Source: Pseudomonas sp. 31-12 (GTDB lineage Bacteria > Pseudomonadota > Gammaproteobacteria > Pseudomonadales > Pseudomonadaceae). From it: a DNA stretch of 64,000 nucleotides. A program made the position numbers and the translations under genes. Below are positions 32,832 through 41,700 of the stretch, in pieces. The DNA is taken from the NCBI RefSeq assembly GCF_003151075.1, contig NZ_CP029482.1:1922001-1986000 (forward strand). Direction: 5' to 3'. Every line of letters starts with the position of its first letter. The stretch's first letter is position 1. The notes under the pieces were generated by a model. That model had not been told where the DNA came from and made no database searches. It worked only from the letters and a program-made list of their open reading frames with translations.

Positions 32832-34400
32832 ATGCGCATTTCTACCGCCCAGTTTTACGAGTCCTCTGCTGCCAACTATCAGAAGAATTTCGCCAACGTG
32901 GTCAAGAGCAGCGAAGAGGCCAGCAGCCTGGTTCGTGTGAACACGGCGGCTGATGATCCGGTCGGCGCTTCGCGTTTGCTGCAGTTGGGTCAGCAGGCTT
33001 CGATGCTTGATCAATACGAAGCCAACATGACCACCATCAAAGGCACCCTCGGCCAGACCGAAGCGGTGATGACCAGCATCGGCAACGTGCTGCAACGCGC
33101 CAAAGAGCTGGCGCTGGGTGCGGGCAACGCCGGCTATACCGATGCCGACCGCCAGGCGAACGCTTCCGAACTGGGGCAGATTGAAGAGCAACTGCTCAGC
33201 CTGATGAACACCAAGGATGAAAACGGCAAGTACATCTTCGCCGGATCCAAGGGTGATGTCGTGCCGTTCACCCGCAATACCGATGGCAGCTACACCTACA
33301 ACGGTGATCAGGTCACGCTGGATCTGCCGATTGGCGATACCCAGTCGATGGCCACCAACAGCACCGGTTGGGAGGTGTTCCAGCAGGCGATCAACACTAC
33401 CCGGACTCAAGCCACGCTCACCACGCCTGCGGTCGATGACGGTCGTGTGGTGTTGTCCAACGGTCAGGTCGGCTCCGATGTCACCTACAACGCCAAGTTC
33501 CGCAGCGGCGAACCTTACACCGTGTCGTTCCTGAGCAGCACGCAGTTGCAAATCACCGATGCGCTGGGTAACGACGTGACGGCCGAAGCCAGTCAGAACG
33601 GTGTGTTCTCTTCCACTAACGCAGCCAGTCAAACCGTGAGCTTTCGTGGCGTTGACCTGAAACTCAATATCAACCTCAAGACGGGTGATACCAACCCTGA
33701 CGCGGTCATCGCCGGGCACAGCTTCACGCTGGCAGCCAAGCCGGACAGCTTCAACACTTCGCGCAGCCCGGGCAACCCGTCGACTGCACTGGTGACTGAT
33801 GCCTCTGTGACCAACAGCACCGACTACCACGCCAGCTTCCCGGGCGGCGGGGCGATTCTCAAGTTCACCAGTGCCACGAACTTCGAGCTCTATGCCGCGC
33901 CATTGACCGCCAACAGTAAACCGGTGTCCACCGGTACCATGGCCGGTACGACCGCGACAGCGTCGGGTGTTTCGTTCACTGTGGCTGGTACGCCGGGTAC
34001 AGGCGATCAGTTCTCTGTGGCGGTCAATACGCACCAGACCCAGAATATTCTGGACACCGTCAACCAGCTGAAAACAGCCCTGTCGACGCCAACCAACAAT
34101 GATCCGATTGCCATTCAGAAAATGAACGCTGCGGTCACTGCCGGTATGGGTAACCTGTCCAGCGGTATGGATCAACTTGCTTCAAGTATCAGTTCTGTAG
34201 GTGGTCGCGGTGCGTCATTGGTGACTCAGACCGATATCAACCAGAGCCTGGCACTCGCCAACACCCAGACCCAATCGGCCATTCGCGATTCCGATCCGGC
34301 TGAAGTGATGACCCGCCTGACTCTGCAGCAGACCATGCTGCAAGCTTCGCAGCTGGCGTTCAGCAAGATCGCTCAATTGGGGCTGTTCAACAAAGTCTGA
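32832..34400 (+). CDS. flgL: Flagellar hook-associated protein 3 (FlgL)
   Basis: A 522-aa junction protein. N-terminus MRISTAQFYESSAANYQKNF with AADDPVGASRLLQL, and C-terminus LTLQQTMLQASQLAFSKIAQL, match FlgL and the flagellin-like coiled coil ends. The central part (about residues 150-400) is a Thr/Ser-rich variable domain, so the protein is longer than enteric FlgL (317 aa). AAGGAG ribosome site. It is the last gene of the flgF operon. Confidence 0.96.
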   Translation: MRISTAQFYESSAANYQKNFANVVKSSEEASSLVRVNTAADDPVGASRLLQLGQQASMLDQYEANMTTIKGTLGQTEAVMTSIGNVLQRAKELALGAGNAGYTDADRQANASELGQIEEQLLSLMNTKDENGKYIFAGSKGDVVPFTRNTDGSYTYNGDQVTLDLPIGDTQSMATNSTGWEVFQQAINTTRTQATLTTPAVDDGRVVLSNGQVGSDVTYNAKFRSGEPYTVSFLSSTQLQITDALGNDVTAEASQNGVFSSTNAASQTVSFRGVDLKLNINLKTGDTNPDAVIAGHSFTLAAKPDSFNTSRSPGNPSTALVTDASVTNSTDYHASFPGGGAILKFTSATNFELYAAPLTANSKPVSTGTMAGTTATASGVSFTVAGTPGTGDQFSVAVNTHQTQNILDTVNQLKTALSTPTNNDPIAIQKMNAAVTAGMGNLSSGMDQLASSISSVGGRGASLVTQTDINQSLALANTQTQSAIRDSDPAEVMTRLTLQQTMLQASQLAFSKIAQLGLFNKV

Positions 34401-34406
34401 GTCAGG

Positions 34407-34431
34407 GCCTTCGCGATGATCTCGCGAAGGC
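34407..34431 (+). terminator. Hairpin after flgL, probable transcript end
   Basis: GCCTTCGCGA, five bases, TCGCGAAGGC: a perfect 10-bp stem six bases after the flgL stop. The following bases (TTGCGACTG) are not a clean T-run. A second, weaker hairpin (GGGAG...CTCCC, 34477-34501) follows. Confidence 0.6.
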
Positions 34432-34524
34432 TTGCGACTGCCGAGTGCAAACCGTCTTTATTCAGCGGTTCGGGGAGTTTCACTTCGTTGAAGTAAGCTC
34501 CCGCCGCTCGCGAGTTCTCCCGCC

Positions 34525-37500
34525 GTGAAACCAGCACCTCTTGTCACCATCGCCATTCCCGCCTTCAACCCGCAGTTCTTCCAGACGGCGCTGCAAAGCG
34601 CGCTGAGTCAGACCTACGCCAATCTTGAAGTGATCGTCTGCGATGACAGTGGCGGTGATGAGATCCGCGAGATCATCGATGCCTGTGAGGTACCTGTCTC
34701 GATTCGTCTGCGCTATGTGCGCAATCCCCAGCGCCTGGGTTTTCAGGCCAATCTCATGGCCTGTGCGCAGGAGGCCAGCGGTGACTATCTGAAGTTGCTG
34801 TGTGACGACGACCAACTGCTCCCTGAATGCATCGCTCAGCAGATCGTCGGCTTCATTGACCACGACGATGTCAACCTGGTGATCGCCCAGCGGCAGTTTT
34901 ACGACGCGGATTACATCCTGCTTTCCGACCGCGTGGAAAACTGCTGTTTTTCCACGGGTGTCACCTTGTTCAAGGGGGAGGATCTGCTGGGCATTCTGGA
35001 AAGCAGTCTGGTCAATTTCCTCAGTGGCCTCAGCGGGGCGTTGTTGCGAACCCGGCATGCGCTGGAATATTTGCCGGCCCTGACTCAGATCGGCGAAGGT
35101 TTTATCGCTTGTCTGGACTTCGCCTTGTTTGCCTGCCTGCTACGCCGTGGAAATCTGGTGGTGGTGAGTCAGGTGATGAGCCTTGAGCGTTTGCATCCGG
35201 CGCGGCTGAGCGATCAGGCGTTAGTCAGGGCTGCGCGAATGACAGAACTCGACTGGCTCAAGCAAATGCTTGTCTTGCGCAGTGGTGAGCCGGCGCCCGC
35301 GCCGGGCTGGGTACGTTATCTGGCACTGGCCGATGCGATAGAGGGGCAAGCCTATGCCTGGGAAGAAACCGCGCTGGGCCGGCAACTGGGCTTCATTCAA
35401 ACGATGGTGCACACCCGGGTAGGTGTCGAGTGCGACAGCTTTGCCGACATGTACCGGGAATGGTTGTCCTGCCGTCGTTTGAAACCGGCCCAGCAACGTT
35501 TGCTCGACACCCGTTTGCAGAGTTGGAGCTGGCGTCCGCGCATCGTGCCGATTGTTCTCGACAACGAAGGCGATGTTCCGGCACTGGAGGAAACGCTCAA
35601 GAGTATTCGTCAGCAAACCTATGCCGCCGAGCAGGTGGTGGTGCTGTCTGATTTGCAGCACACGCCATGCGACGGCGTGCGTCATGTGCGTCTGGAGAAT
35701 GATTCGGTTGCCCAGTTCAATCGACTGCTGACCCAGTTGGACAACGCAGACTGGATCTATCTGGTTCGCGCGGGCGATCGCTTGAATGAACTGGCTTTAC
35801 TGTTGCTGGCAGAGCGCATGGTGGAAATGCCTGACGTGCGCTGCCTCTACAGTGACGAGGGCGGATTGCGCGATGAGGTGTCGATCGAGCCGGTATTCAA
35901 ACCGGATTTTAACCTGGATCTGATGCGCAGCTATCCTTATGTCGGCCGTGTGTTGGCCCTGCAGCGACAGCGGATGATCGAGCTGGGCGGCATGCAAGAT
36001 GGTTTTGGCGAGCTGGGGGGGCATGACCTGGTCTGGCGTCTGGTGGAGAGTAACGGGCCGCACGCAATCGGGCACATTGCTGAAATTCTCGTGGAGTCTG
36101 CTCTGCGTCTTTCCCAGTGGCTGACGCAGCCGCAGATTATCGAGCAGAACCCTCGGGTGCTGGCCGCGCATCTGCAGCGGCTCGGCGCACCGCACCAAAT
36201 TCGCCCTGGCAGCCAGCCGATGATCAATCGTGTGGACTACCTGCATGATGAGCTGGTCATGGTCTCGATCGTCATTGCGACCCGCGATGAACTGGGCTCT
36301 CTGGAGCGTTGCGTCGAAAGTCTGCTGGAGAAAACCGCCTGCCAACGCTATGAAGTTCTCATTGTCGACCATGGCAGTACTGCCGTTGATGCCTGTAACT
36401 GGCTGTCGGCCATGGAGCAAATGGGCAGTGACAAACTTCGGGTGTTGCGCTGTGGTCATGGTGACAATCTGGCGGCCGTGCAGAACTTCGCTGCCGAACA
36501 CGCCCGCGGCGACTATCTGTTGTTTCTCAGTCCCTACAGTGTCGTTGTGAACCCTGATTGGCTTGACGAGTTGCTCAATCATGCTCAGCGTCCGGAAGTC
36601 GGCGTGGTCGGCGGTCGACTGGTGAGTCCGCAAGGGCGTATCGAGGGAACGGCTCAGGTACTGGGGTTGCGGGGGGCCATCGGTGTTCCCAATCGTGGCG
36701 AGCCGCTCAACACGCCGGGTTACATGCAGCGCCAGCAGACGGTGCAGAATTTCAGTGCCGTGGGCATCGATTGCCTGCTTGTGCGCAAGAAGGTTTTTGA
36801 CGAGTTGCATGGCCTGGACGAGCAAAATCTGGCGCAAGCACTCAATGGCGCTGACTTTTGCCTGCGTGTGAAGCAAAACGGATACCTGGTGGTGTGGACT
36901 CCCTACGCCGAATTGATGCGAGTGGTTCCATCCTCTGCCTTCAATCCCGCTCCCCGGGTGTTGCAAGCCGAACAACAAAGTTTTTACCAGCGATGGTTGC
37001 CGGTGATAGCCAGGGATCCGGCCTACAACCCCAATCTGAGTCTGGGTACCAGCAACTTCAGTCTGGAACCGGGATTCAAGGATGGCTGGGACCCGTTCTC
37101 GCGTCAGCTTTTGCCCAAAATCCTGGCGATTCCAATCAATACCACCGCAGTGGGCCATTACCGGGTTGCCCAGCCGTTCCGTGAGTTGGAGGCGGCCGGG
37201 CGCGTGGTGGGGCACTTGAGTTATCACACGCCGACAGGCATTGACCTTGAGCGGTGCTCTCCCGACGTGATCGTGTTGCAGGGGCGCTATAGCCAGAATG
37301 CGGTCGATGAGGTTGAACGAGTCAAAAACTGCTCGCACGCTTTCCGCATCTTCGAACTTGACGATTATGTGATTGATGTTCCGAAAAAGAACGCGCACCT
37401 GCGCAACGCCGAGGTCGGGGTCGATAAAATAGTGCGACGTGGCGTAGGGCTGTGTGATCGGGTGGTGGTCTCGACCCAACCTTTGGCCGATGCATTGCGG

Positions 37501-38097
37501 GACATGCATCACGATATCCGGGTGGTCCCGAACATGCTTGCGCCGCACCTCTGGGTCGGGCTCACCAGTCAGCGCCGTACCTCTCGCAAACCTCGTGTGG
37601 GTTGGGGCGGCGGGACGAGCCATGATGGAGATCTGGCCATCATTGCCGACGTGGTACGCCTGCTTGCCGACGAAGTCGAATGGGTGTTCTTCGGCATGTG
37701 TCCGCAGGCTTTGCGTCCGTTTGTCCATGAGTTCCATCCCAGCATCGGCCTGGAGGCCTATCCGACCAAACTGGCCAGCCTGAACCTCGATCTGGCACTG
37801 GCGCCGCTGGAATTTCACATCTTCAACGACTGCAAGAGCAACCTGCGTCTGCTGGAGTACGGCGCCTGCGGTTACCCGGTGATTTGCACCGACACTGAAG
37901 CCTATCGCGGCTATTTGCCCTGCACCAAGGTTGTGAGCAACAGTACCGAAGAATGGCTTGAGGCAATCCGCATGCACCTGTCCGACCCTGATGCGAGCTA
38001 TCGCATGGGTGATGCACTGCGAGAGGAGGTGCTGCGCGATTACATGCTCAAGGGCAACAACCTCAACTACTGGGCCGAGGGCTGGCTGCCAAACTGA
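34525..38097 (+). CDS. Large multi-domain flagellin glycosyltransferase (FgtA/Fgt1-like)
   Basis: An 1190-aa cytoplasmic protein starting at GTG 34525. Module 1 (about 1-230) is a GT2 fold (VTIAIPAFNPQFFQTALQSAL; LKLLCDDDQLLPE with an Asp-rich metal motif). Module 2 (about 338-560) is a diverged GT2-like unit (DNEGDVPALEETLKSIRQQTY). Module 3 (about 575-830) is another GT2 (VSIVIATRDELGSLERCVESLL; NPDWLDELLNHAQRPEVGVVGG). Module 4 (about 865-1190) is GT-B-like (VGHYRVAQPFRELEAAG; LRLLEYGACGYPVICTD). Pseudomonas FgtA/Fgt1 proteins, which start glycan assembly on flagellin, have similar size and map between flgL and fliC. This assignment rests on context and size. Confidence 0.82.
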   Translation: MKPAPLVTIAIPAFNPQFFQTALQSALSQTYANLEVIVCDDSGGDEIREIIDACEVPVSIRLRYVRNPQRLGFQANLMACAQEASGDYLKLLCDDDQLLPECIAQQIVGFIDHDDVNLVIAQRQFYDADYILLSDRVENCCFSTGVTLFKGEDLLGILESSLVNFLSGLSGALLRTRHALEYLPALTQIGEGFIACLDFALFACLLRRGNLVVVSQVMSLERLHPARLSDQALVRAARMTELDWLKQMLVLRSGEPAPAPGWVRYLALADAIEGQAYAWEETALGRQLGFIQTMVHTRVGVECDSFADMYREWLSCRRLKPAQQRLLDTRLQSWSWRPRIVPIVLDNEGDVPALEETLKSIRQQTYAAEQVVVLSDLQHTPCDGVRHVRLENDSVAQFNRLLTQLDNADWIYLVRAGDRLNELALLLLAERMVEMPDVRCLYSDEGGLRDEVSIEPVFKPDFNLDLMRSYPYVGRVLALQRQRMIELGGMQDGFGELGGHDLVWRLVESNGPHAIGHIAEILVESALRLSQWLTQPQIIEQNPRVLAAHLQRLGAPHQIRPGSQPMINRVDYLHDELVMVSIVIATRDELGSLERCVESLLEKTACQRYEVLIVDHGSTAVDACNWLSAMEQMGSDKLRVLRCGHGDNLAAVQNFAAEHARGDYLLFLSPYSVVVNPDWLDELLNHAQRPEVGVVGGRLVSPQGRIEGTAQVLGLRGAIGVPNRGEPLNTPGYMQRQQTVQNFSAVGIDCLLVRKKVFDELHGLDEQNLAQALNGADFCLRVKQNGYLVVWTPYAELMRVVPSSAFNPAPRVLQAEQQSFYQRWLPVIARDPAYNPNLSLGTSNFSLEPGFKDGWDPFSRQLLPKILAIPINTTAVGHYRVAQPFRELEAAGRVVGHLSYHTPTGIDLERCSPDVIVLQGRYSQNAVDEVERVKNCSHAFRIFELDDYVIDVPKKNAHLRNAEVGVDKIVRRGVGLCDRVVVSTQPLADALRDMHHDIRVVPNMLAPHLWVGLTSQRRTSRKPRVGWGGGTSHDGDLAIIADVVRLLADEVEWVFFGMCPQALRPFVHEFHPSIGLEAYPTKLASLNLDLALAPLEFHIFNDCKSNLRLLEYGACGYPVICTDTEAYRGYLPCTKVVSNSTEEWLEAIRMHLSDPDASYRMGDALREEVLRDYMLKGNNLNYWAEGWLPN

Positions 38098-38119
38098 TCG
38101 AACATGGATGTACACCTGC

Positions 38120-38145
38120 AGGCGGCCTTGGGCCGCCTGTTTTGT
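38120..38145 (+). terminator. Rho-independent terminator after the first glycosyltransferase gene
   Basis: AGGCGGCC, loop TTG, GGCCGCCT, then GTTTTGT. It is 22 bases after the stop. The group II intron remnant begins immediately behind its T-run. Confidence 0.8.
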
Positions 38146-38582
38146 GTGCGCCCAGCATGGACGCCATCTTGTGGGTGAGAGTCCCACCGTAAGCTGACCA
38201 CAGCGAAACCTTACATTTTGGGGTTGGAAAGCTTACTTCGGGTTGTCGCAAACTCCAGCCGTCTGGCGTGAGCTGGACGAATGGATACGGCACCGGCTGC
38301 GAGCTATCCAGCTTAAACAATGGTAGCGCGGAACGACGACGTATCGTGAGTTGCGAGCACTTGGCGCGAGTAACCAGGTGGCGCAGAAGGTGGCAGGAAA
38401 CACCTGCCGCTGGTGGCATAACAGTCGTCTGGAGCCGAATCGCGTGCTTACTATTGCGTGGTTCGACAGGCTGGAATTAGTACGTCTCTCATAACCTCAA
38501 TCTCACGAACCGCCCGGTGCGGACCCGCATGCCGGGTGGTGTGGCAGGGGAGCGGCCTGTGAAGGCCGTCCCCTATGTCGAT
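38146..38582 (+). mobile_element. Degenerate group II intron, most of the maturase deleted
   Basis: The left end GTGCGCCCAGCATGG with GTGGGTGAGAGTCCCACC is the usual 5' end of a bacterial group II intron. The right end has a domain V hairpin (AACCGCCCGGTGCGG...CATGCCGGGTGGTG, about 38508-38543) and a domain VI hairpin GGGGAGCGGCCT/AGGCCGTCCCC, ending CTATGTCGAT at 38582. Between them only the tail of the maturase gene is left. A full element is about 1.9-2.5 kb, so about 1.5 kb or more is missing. It lies directly behind a terminator hairpin, a site type favoured by some of these introns. Splicing ability of the RNA is doubtful. Confidence 0.8.
38243..38494 (+). pseudogene. Maturase/reverse transcriptase C-terminal remnant of the group II intron
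   Basis: In frame 38243-38494 the reading is LSQTPAVWRELDEWIRHRL, RAIQLKQW, a TAG stop at 38324-38326, then RGTTTYRELRALGASN, CRWWHNSRLEPNRVLT and IAWFDRLELVRLS before TAA. This is the maturase-specific (GIIM) region and the normal end of intron-encoded proteins. The reverse transcriptase domains are deleted, and the internal stop shows decay. Confidence 0.8.
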
Positions 38583-38737
38583 TTGTACCGAGCGCGATGG
38601 CCGGCTAAAGCCCGGATTGGTTTGTGTCGATATAGGCTCCACAGCTTCGTTTATAAGAAAACCCCTTCTGCGATGCGCGTTTGCACATCGCGACGGAAAG
38701 GTATCTGGTTCAACAACATGGCAAGGAAGAAGTCGAA
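38583..38737. other. Leader region before the RTX-like gene
   Basis: 155 bases between the intron end and the RTX start. The first bases probably restore the sequence that followed the terminator before intron insertion. I find no clear promoter; GGCCGGCTAAAGCCCGG (38602-38618) can form a weak hairpin. Confidence 0.4.
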
Positions 38738-41700
38738 ATGGCAGTGATAAACGGGACAAATGGCGTGGATACGCTGACAGGTACCAGTGGGGATGATGAG
38801 ATCAATGCGTTGGGTGGCAATGATGTGATCATGGGGAGTGCTGGTGCGGACAAGCTGGATGGCGGCACCGGTACCGATACGGTCGACTACTCGACGTCGG
38901 CCGCCGGAGTAAACGTTGAGGTCCGTTTTGGTACGGGCATGGCCGGCACCGGTGGCGATGCGGAGGGGGATACCCTGACCAACATCGAAACCGTCATCGG
39001 TTCGGCGTTCAATGACACGTTCGCCGTCGGCCCGGATCACACAGCACCCACGATCAGGCTGGAAGGCGGCGCCGGCGACGATATCTACTACATCAACAAC
39101 GGCGCTACAGCGTCCATCGTCGAACTGGCCGGTGGCGGCAATGACGAAGTGCGCGTGTCGGTGATCAACCCTATCGGCACCGTCCTGGCGGCGAACATCG
39201 AGCGTTTGACCTATGCCGGCAGCAAGGCCTTCACCGGTTATGGTAATGCCAGCGACAACATCATCACTGGTGGCTCGGGCAACGACACGCTATATGGCGG
39301 CGCGGGTGCCGACCAGTTCATCGGCGGTGCCGGGCTGGATACCGTGGGCTACACCGACAGTACGGCCGGCGTGACCGTCAATCTGAAAACCGGTGTGAAT
39401 ACCGGCATTGCGGCGGGCGATACCTACACCGACATCGAGGCGATCAAGGGTTCCAACTACAACGACACCTTTGTCGGCGATGGCCTGGGCATGGACTTTG
39501 ATGGCGGGGTCGGTACCGATACGGTCGACTACTCGACGTCGGCCGCCGGAGTAAACGTTGAGGTCCGTTTTGGTACGGGCATGGCCGGCACCGGCGGGGA
39601 TGCCGCTGGCAGCACCTTGACCAACATCGAAACCGTCATCGGTTCGGCGTTCAATGACACGTTCGCCGTCGGCCCGGATCACACAGCACCCACGATCAGG
39701 CTGGAAGGCGGCGCCGGCGACGATATCTACTACATCAACAACGGCGCTACAGCGTCCATCGTCGAACTGGCCGGTGGCGGCAATGACGAAGTGCGCGTGT
39801 CGGTGATCAACCCTATCGGCACCGTCCTGGCGGCGAACATCGAGCGTTTGACCTATGCCGGCAGCAAGGCCTTCACCGGTTATGGTAATGCCAGCGACAA
39901 CATCATCACTGGTGGCTCGGGCAACGACACGCTATATGGCGGCGCGGGTGCCGACCAGTTCATCGGCGGTGCCGGGCTGGATACCGTGGGCTACACCGAC
40001 AGTACGGCCGGCGTGACCGTCAATCTGAAAACCGGTGTGAATACCGGCATTGCGGCGGGCGATACCTACACCGACATCGAGGCGATCAAGGGTTCCAACT
40101 ACAACGACACCTTTGTCGGCGATGGCCTGGGCATGGACTTTGATGGCGGGGTCGGTACCGATACGGTCGACTACTCGACGTCGGCCGCCGGAGTAAACGT
40201 TGAGGTCCGTTTTGGTACGGGCATGGCCGGCACCGGCGGGGATGCCGCTGGCAGCACCCTGACCAACATCGAAACCGTCATCGGTTCGGCGTTCAATGAC
40301 ACGTTCGCCGTCGGCCCGGATCACACAGCACCCACGATCAGGCTGGAAGGCGGTGCCGGCGACGATATCTACTACATCAACAACGGCGCTACAGCGTCCA
40401 TCGTCGAACTGGCCGGTGGCGGCAATGACGAAGTGCGCGTGTCGGTGATTAACCCCAACAACACCTACATGGCGGAAAACATCGAGCGTTTGACCTATGT
40501 CGGCACTGCCGCGTTCACCGGTTGGGGCAACGCCAGTAACAACATCATCACCGGTGCTTCGGGTAACGACACGCTGTACGGTGGCGCGGGCGCCGACCAG
40601 TTCATCGGTGGTGCCGGTTACGACACCGTCGGCTATACCGACAGCAAAGTGGCGGTGAGCATCAACCTGAAGACCGGTGTGTATTCAGGGATTGCGGCGG
40701 GTGACACTTTCACCGACATCGAAGCGATCAAGGGCTCCAACTTCAACGACACCTTTGTCGGCGATGGCCGGGGCATGGACTTTGATGGCGGGGTCGGTAC
40801 CGACACGGTCGATTACTCGACATCGACCGCAGGAGTAAACGTTGAGGTCCGCTTCGGCACAGGCATCGCTGGTACAGGAGGGGATGCCGAAGGCAGCACC
40901 CTGGCCAATATCGAGAACGTCATCGGCTCGGCATACAACGACACGTTCACCGTCGATCCGGATCACACAGCACCCGCGATCCGTTTGGAAGGCGGTGCCG
41001 GCGACGATATCTACTACATCAACAGCAGCGCCACACCGACCATCGTCGAGCAGGCCGGTGGCGGCAACGATGAAATGCGCGTGTCGGTGATCAACCCCAG
41101 CCACACGTACATGGCAGCCAATATCGAGCGTCTGACCTTCGTCGGCGCTGGCGCGTACACCGGTTGGGGCAATGCCGGCGACAACATCATCACCGGTGGT
41201 TCTGGCAACGACACACTGTACGGTGGCGCGGGGGCTGACCAGTTTATCGGCGGCGCCGGCCTCGACACGGCGGGTTATCTCGACAGTACCGTGGCGGTGA
41301 GTATCAACCTGAAGACGGGTGTGCATTCCGGGATCGCGGCAGGCGACACCTTCACCGCAATTGAGGTGATCAGGGGGTCGAACTACAACGACACCTTCTA
41401 TGGCGGTACCACTGCGATGGGGCTGGATGGTGCAGCCGGCCAGGATCTGGTCACCTATGAGCAATCCGACAGTGCCGTGAACATCGACCTGAAAACCAAA
41501 GCCAACACTGGCGACGCCACTGGCGACACCTACACCGGGATCGAGATTTTCCAGGGCAGTAACTTTGGCGACACGTTGTCCGGATCGACCGGCGTCGACA
41601 TTTTGATCGGTGGTGCCGGTGCGGATGTGATCGATGGGCGAGAAGGGCTGGACAGTGCCTGGTACATCACCAGTGCCAGCGCCGTGAACATCAACCTGCT

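Noticed and set aside
35797..38187. A 796-codon minus-strand frame under the large glycosyltransferase gene
   Set aside because: It is the antisense of a gene with plain glycosyltransferase motifs. No ribosome site or family similarity.
38681..38737. Upstream TTG start for the RTX-like protein
   Set aside because: The ATG at 38738 has a strong AAGGAAGAAG site, and the 19 extra residues do not resemble a secretion signal.
38870..41437. Repeat array considered as CRISPR or a satellite
   Set aside because: The repeats are 642 bases long, contiguous and in one open frame that codes for RTX motifs. There are no unique spacers.
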